This document shows, piece by piece, positions 61,854 through 64,000 of a stretch of 64,000 nucleotides of DNA; position 1 is the first letter of the stretch, and every line of letters begins with the position of its first letter. This stretch comes from Thalassospira sp. (GTDB lineage Bacteria > Pseudomonadota > Alphaproteobacteria > Rhodospirillales > Thalassospiraceae): the NCBI RefSeq assembly GCF_030690045.1, contig NZ_JAUYHK010000011.1:496001-560000 (forward strand), read 5' to 3'. A program made the position numbers and the translations under genes. The notes beneath the pieces are model-generated. The model was not told the DNA's origin and searched no databases. It was given only the letters and a program-made list of their open reading frames with translations.

Positions 61854-62720
61854 ATGAAACAGGGCAACGCAATTCCGGTCATTTCCCAGGATGGGCTAAC
61901 TGGCTATCTGCAACGCATTCGCAGTTATCCGATGCTGCCCCCTGAAGAGGAAACGTCACTCGCAGAAAGCTATCGCGACAATGGTGACGAAACGGCCGCT
62001 GAAAAAATGATCACCAGCCACTTACGTCTGGTCGCAAAAATCGCCATGGGATATCGCGGCTATGGCTTGCCAATCAATGAACTGATTTCCGAAGGCAATG
62101 TCGGACTGCTGCAATCAGTCAAACGGTTTGATCCGGATCGCGGTTTCCGGCTGGCGACTTATGCCATGTGGTGGATCCGCGCTGCCATTCAGGAATATAT
62201 CCTGCATTCGTGGTCGCTGGTCAAAATGGGTACGACTGCCTCGCAGAAAAAGCTTTTTTTCAATCTGCGCCGCCTCAAAAGCCAGATGCAGGCCATTGAT
62301 GATGGTGATCTTCGGGCCGAACAGGTTGAGCTGATCGCCACCAAACTGAATGTTTCCGAAGACGATGTTATCATGATGAACCGCCGCCTTGCCGGCCCGG
62401 ACCATTCCCTGAATGCGCCTGTCCGCATGGACGGTGAAGGCGAATGGCAGGATTGGCTTGAAAGTGACGAAGACAGTCAGGAAACCTCTTATGGCAAGCG
62501 GGAAGAATTTTTGTTGCGGATGAATATGTTGAAATCGGCGATGTCGCATCTTAATGATCGGGAACGCGATATCCTGACACAACGCCGTCTGACAGAATCC
62601 CCCGTGACCCTTGAAAATCTCAGCATGGCGTATGGTATTTCACGCGAACGTATCCGCCAGATCGAAGTACGCGCCTTTGAAAAAATTCGCAAATCCATCC
62701 ATGTGGAATTGCCTCACTGA
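61854..62720 (+). CDS. rpoH: RNA polymerase heat-shock sigma factor RpoH (sigma-32)
   Basis: A 288-residue sigma factor. Region 1.2-2 is GYLQRIRSYPMLPPEEE and ISEGNVGLLQSVKRFDPDRG, region 2.4 is LATYAMWWIRAAIQEYIL, the RpoH box is SQKKLFFNLRRLKSQ near residue 130 and region 4.2 is ISRERIRQIEVRAFEKIR. The RpoH box distinguishes it from other sigma-70 proteins. It directs heat-shock genes. The gene has its own promoter, leader hairpin and terminator, and lies after rluD. Confidence 0.95.
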   Translation: MKQGNAIPVISQDGLTGYLQRIRSYPMLPPEEETSLAESYRDNGDETAAEKMITSHLRLVAKIAMGYRGYGLPINELISEGNVGLLQSVKRFDPDRGFRLATYAMWWIRAAIQEYILHSWSLVKMGTTASQKKLFFNLRRLKSQMQAIDDGDLRAEQVELIATKLNVSEDDVIMMNRRLAGPDHSLNAPVRMDGEGEWQDWLESDEDSQETSYGKREEFLLRMNMLKSAMSHLNDRERDILTQRRLTESPVTLENLSMAYGISRERIRQIEVRAFEKIRKSIHVELPH

Positions 62721-62742
62721 ATCTCCCGCCAGAGAACACCTG

Positions 62743-62770
62743 CGGACGGCATATGCCGTCCGTTTTTTTT
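62743..62770 (+). terminator. Intrinsic terminator of rpoH
   Basis: CGGACGGC (62743-62750) and GCCGTCCG (62755-62762) around ATAT, followed by eight T's. A textbook intrinsic terminator just after the rpoH stop. Confidence 0.92.
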
Positions 62771-62789
62771 GATATGTGTGTTTGCGGGA

Positions 62790-63266
62790 TCATCCCCTGT
62801 TTTCAACTTCCTTGATCAGACTGTCGCCCCAGCTTTTGATCAGTTCGCGCTGTTTTTTGCGCAGTTCCGACATCCGGCGTTGTGCGGCCAGATTAAGAAT
62901 ATTGGCAACAATTGGCGGCATCGCAAGATACATGATCCAGCCCAACCCTGCCGCCCCATACATGATCGAAATCGTCAAGGGATCGATCAATTGCTGGGTA
63001 GCAACCGATACGCTTTGCCCTCCATTCTGCCAGACTTCAAGGATATAGGGCGCAACGCCGGAAAAATTCAGGCCGAAAATACAGCGCGACATATAGCGTC
63101 CCGGCCCGCGGTCAAACATAAAAGCCACCATGGACGGTAAAAGCCCGACCGCCAGCATCACAAAGGTTGGCAAGGCCACCATGAACAGCAATACGGCCGA
63201 GGCAATCACCGCCACCCCGGACATTCCGCTACGTCCCTTTTGTCCGCCGCCCCGCTGCCTCGCCAT
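62790..63266 (-). CDS. Conserved inner-membrane protein, unknown
   Basis: A 158-residue protein with a basic start (RQRGGGQKGRSG), two membrane segments near residues 20-55 and a third at about 100-120 (MYGAAGLGWIMYLAMPPIVA), then a charged C terminus RRMSELRKKQRELIKSWG that could be coiled. The name and function are not known to me. It lies nine bases after the stop of the next gene and is probably co-transcribed with it. Confidence 0.6.
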   Translation of the reverse strand: MARQRGGGQKGRSGMSGVAVIASAVLLFMVALPTFVMLAVGLLPSMVAFMFDRGPGRYMSRCIFGLNFSGVAPYILEVWQNGGQSVSVATQQLIDPLTISIMYGAAGLGWIMYLAMPPIVANILNLAAQRRMSELRKKQRELIKSWGDSLIKEVENRG

Positions 63267-63275
63267 TGCCTGTCC

Positions 63276-64000
63276 TTACCAGATATACATCAGAAAAAGT
63301 GCGGACACCGTCAAAAGTGCAATCATCGTCGAGGCAAATGCGGCGGCCTGCTGTCCAATCTGTTCGGCCAGTTCCATACGGGCGGGGCCAGACGAATCAA
63401 GTTCAAACACCTCGCTTTCGGAGGATGAATATTCCTCGACCGCCTTGATGAATTCATCCTGATCCTTGCGGCGTTCTTCTTCGTCATTAATCAGGTTGTA
63501 AAGCTCGACCAGATTGCCGCGCTTTGCCAGTTTGGGGATTTCCTTTTCCACCTTTTCCCGGCGGGTCTTACTATGAAATACTTTGACCGCAGGGTCCATC
63601 AGACGCGACACCCACAGGGACAGATGATGCAAACTGTCCGGGCCGTGCCGCCATTGCACTAGCGCCAAAAGGCTGATCACGGCCCGGCTGTATTCCACCT
63701 CATCCCCCGGATTTTGCAAGGCATTCAATTGTGCCTCGACATCATCTTGCAAATGGGCAGCGATAAAGGCCGCGATATGCCGATCCACCGGCCAGCTATC
63801 CTGCGGTGCCTTGCCCGCAATTTTGTCCAGCGCAGGTAAAAGCTGCGAAATATGAATGACATATTCGGGTTCGACCAGCGGACTGAGACAATGCTGGTTT
63901 CGATTGAGCGTATAAAGACACCGTTCATATCCATAACCGGCACTTTGTTGCTGAAGATAATATTTCAGGCTTTTGAAAGCCTGCTGATAGGGTTGTAATT
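63276..64000 (-). CDS. C-terminal part of a tail-anchored protein, cut by the right edge
   Basis: The frame stays open from 64000 to the stop at 63276, so the gene starts beyond the window; a GTG at 63788 is inside it, not the start. The visible 240 residues begin QPYQQAFKSLKYYLQQQS and include YERCLYTLNRNQHCLSPLVEP, an acidic-basic helical middle (EEERRKDQDEFIKAVEEYSSSE) and a C-terminal membrane segment (FASTMIALLTVSALFLMYIW). No domain is recognised. It is followed by another membrane-protein gene. Confidence 0.65.
   Translation of the reverse strand, partial: LQPYQQAFKSLKYYLQQQSAGYGYERCLYTLNRNQHCLSPLVEPEYVIHISQLLPALDKIAGKAPQDSWPVDRHIAAFIAAHLQDDVEAQLNALQNPGDEVEYSRAVISLLALVQWRHGPDSLHHLSLWVSRLMDPAVKVFHSKTRREKVEKEIPKLAKRGNLVELYNLINDEEERRKDQDEFIKAVEEYSSSESEVFELDSSGPARMELAEQIGQQAAAFASTMIALLTVSALFLMYIW

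Overview
The window looks like chromosomal DNA of a free-living, probably marine, alphaproteobacterium of the Rhodospirillales type. Thalassospira would fit, but that is an impression from protein families, not a proven assignment. The reasons are an alphaproteobacterial-style RpoH, a metagenome-independent mix of osmolyte, iron and peptide uptake systems, moderate GC composition, and dense operons with many 4-base ATGA overlaps. I saw no tRNA, rRNA, insertion sequence, prophage or CRISPR array.

Layout. Bases 1-1353: the start of a gene leaving the left edge behind an intrinsic hairpin, a HAD phosphatase and a small Spx/ArsC-like protein. 1511-7111 (+): DusA and a stand-alone MnmC oxidoreductase domain coupled by ATGA overlaps to an MFS carrier, then a methyltransferase and a second MFS carrier. 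7113-19878 (-): one long co-directional run with three GT4-type or MurG-like glycosyltransferases plus a further MurG-like one (four in all), a histidine phosphatase, a NodB-like deacetylase, a PH-like membrane protein and a complete peptide-type ABC transporter. 20025-26019 (-): a beta-CASP RNA-type metallohydrolase, MoeA and a ferric-iron ABC uptake pair without its ATPase, with FNR/CRP-like and Fur-like sites. 26272-34566: a PolB-like exonuclease and a glycine-betaine/choline-type uptake locus (orphan binding protein, MarR regulator, ProVWX, and a second permease-ATPase pair). The orphan binding protein and the second permease share a nearly identical 17-base operator-like motif.

34658-56130 is the most unusual part. 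After an HD-GYP protein comes a long minus-strand surface cluster. Its transcription would start with a type I secretion ABC exporter and its membrane-fusion partner, then a small protein made almost wholly of RTX nonapeptide repeats, then a glycan block. The glycan block has GT2 and GT4 enzymes, a methyltransferase, RmlA, RmlC and RmlD without RmlB, GalE, two pyruvyltransferase-family proteins and an exported propeller-like protein. Three paralogous pairs occur inside it. One of the GT2 pair has lost the expected metal-binding motif, and three proteins share a small module marked by a Gly-Trp signature. The arrangement recalls Caulobacter, where an RTX S-layer exporter lies beside O-antigen genes.

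56459-64000: a MarR-like regulator translationally coupled to a GT4 enzyme, an Lrp-family regulator divergent from 4-hydroxyphenylpyruvate dioxygenase with a long inverted repeat between them, a JAMM-type protease-like protein, RluD, RpoH with a 5' leader hairpin, and two membrane proteins, the last cut by the right edge.
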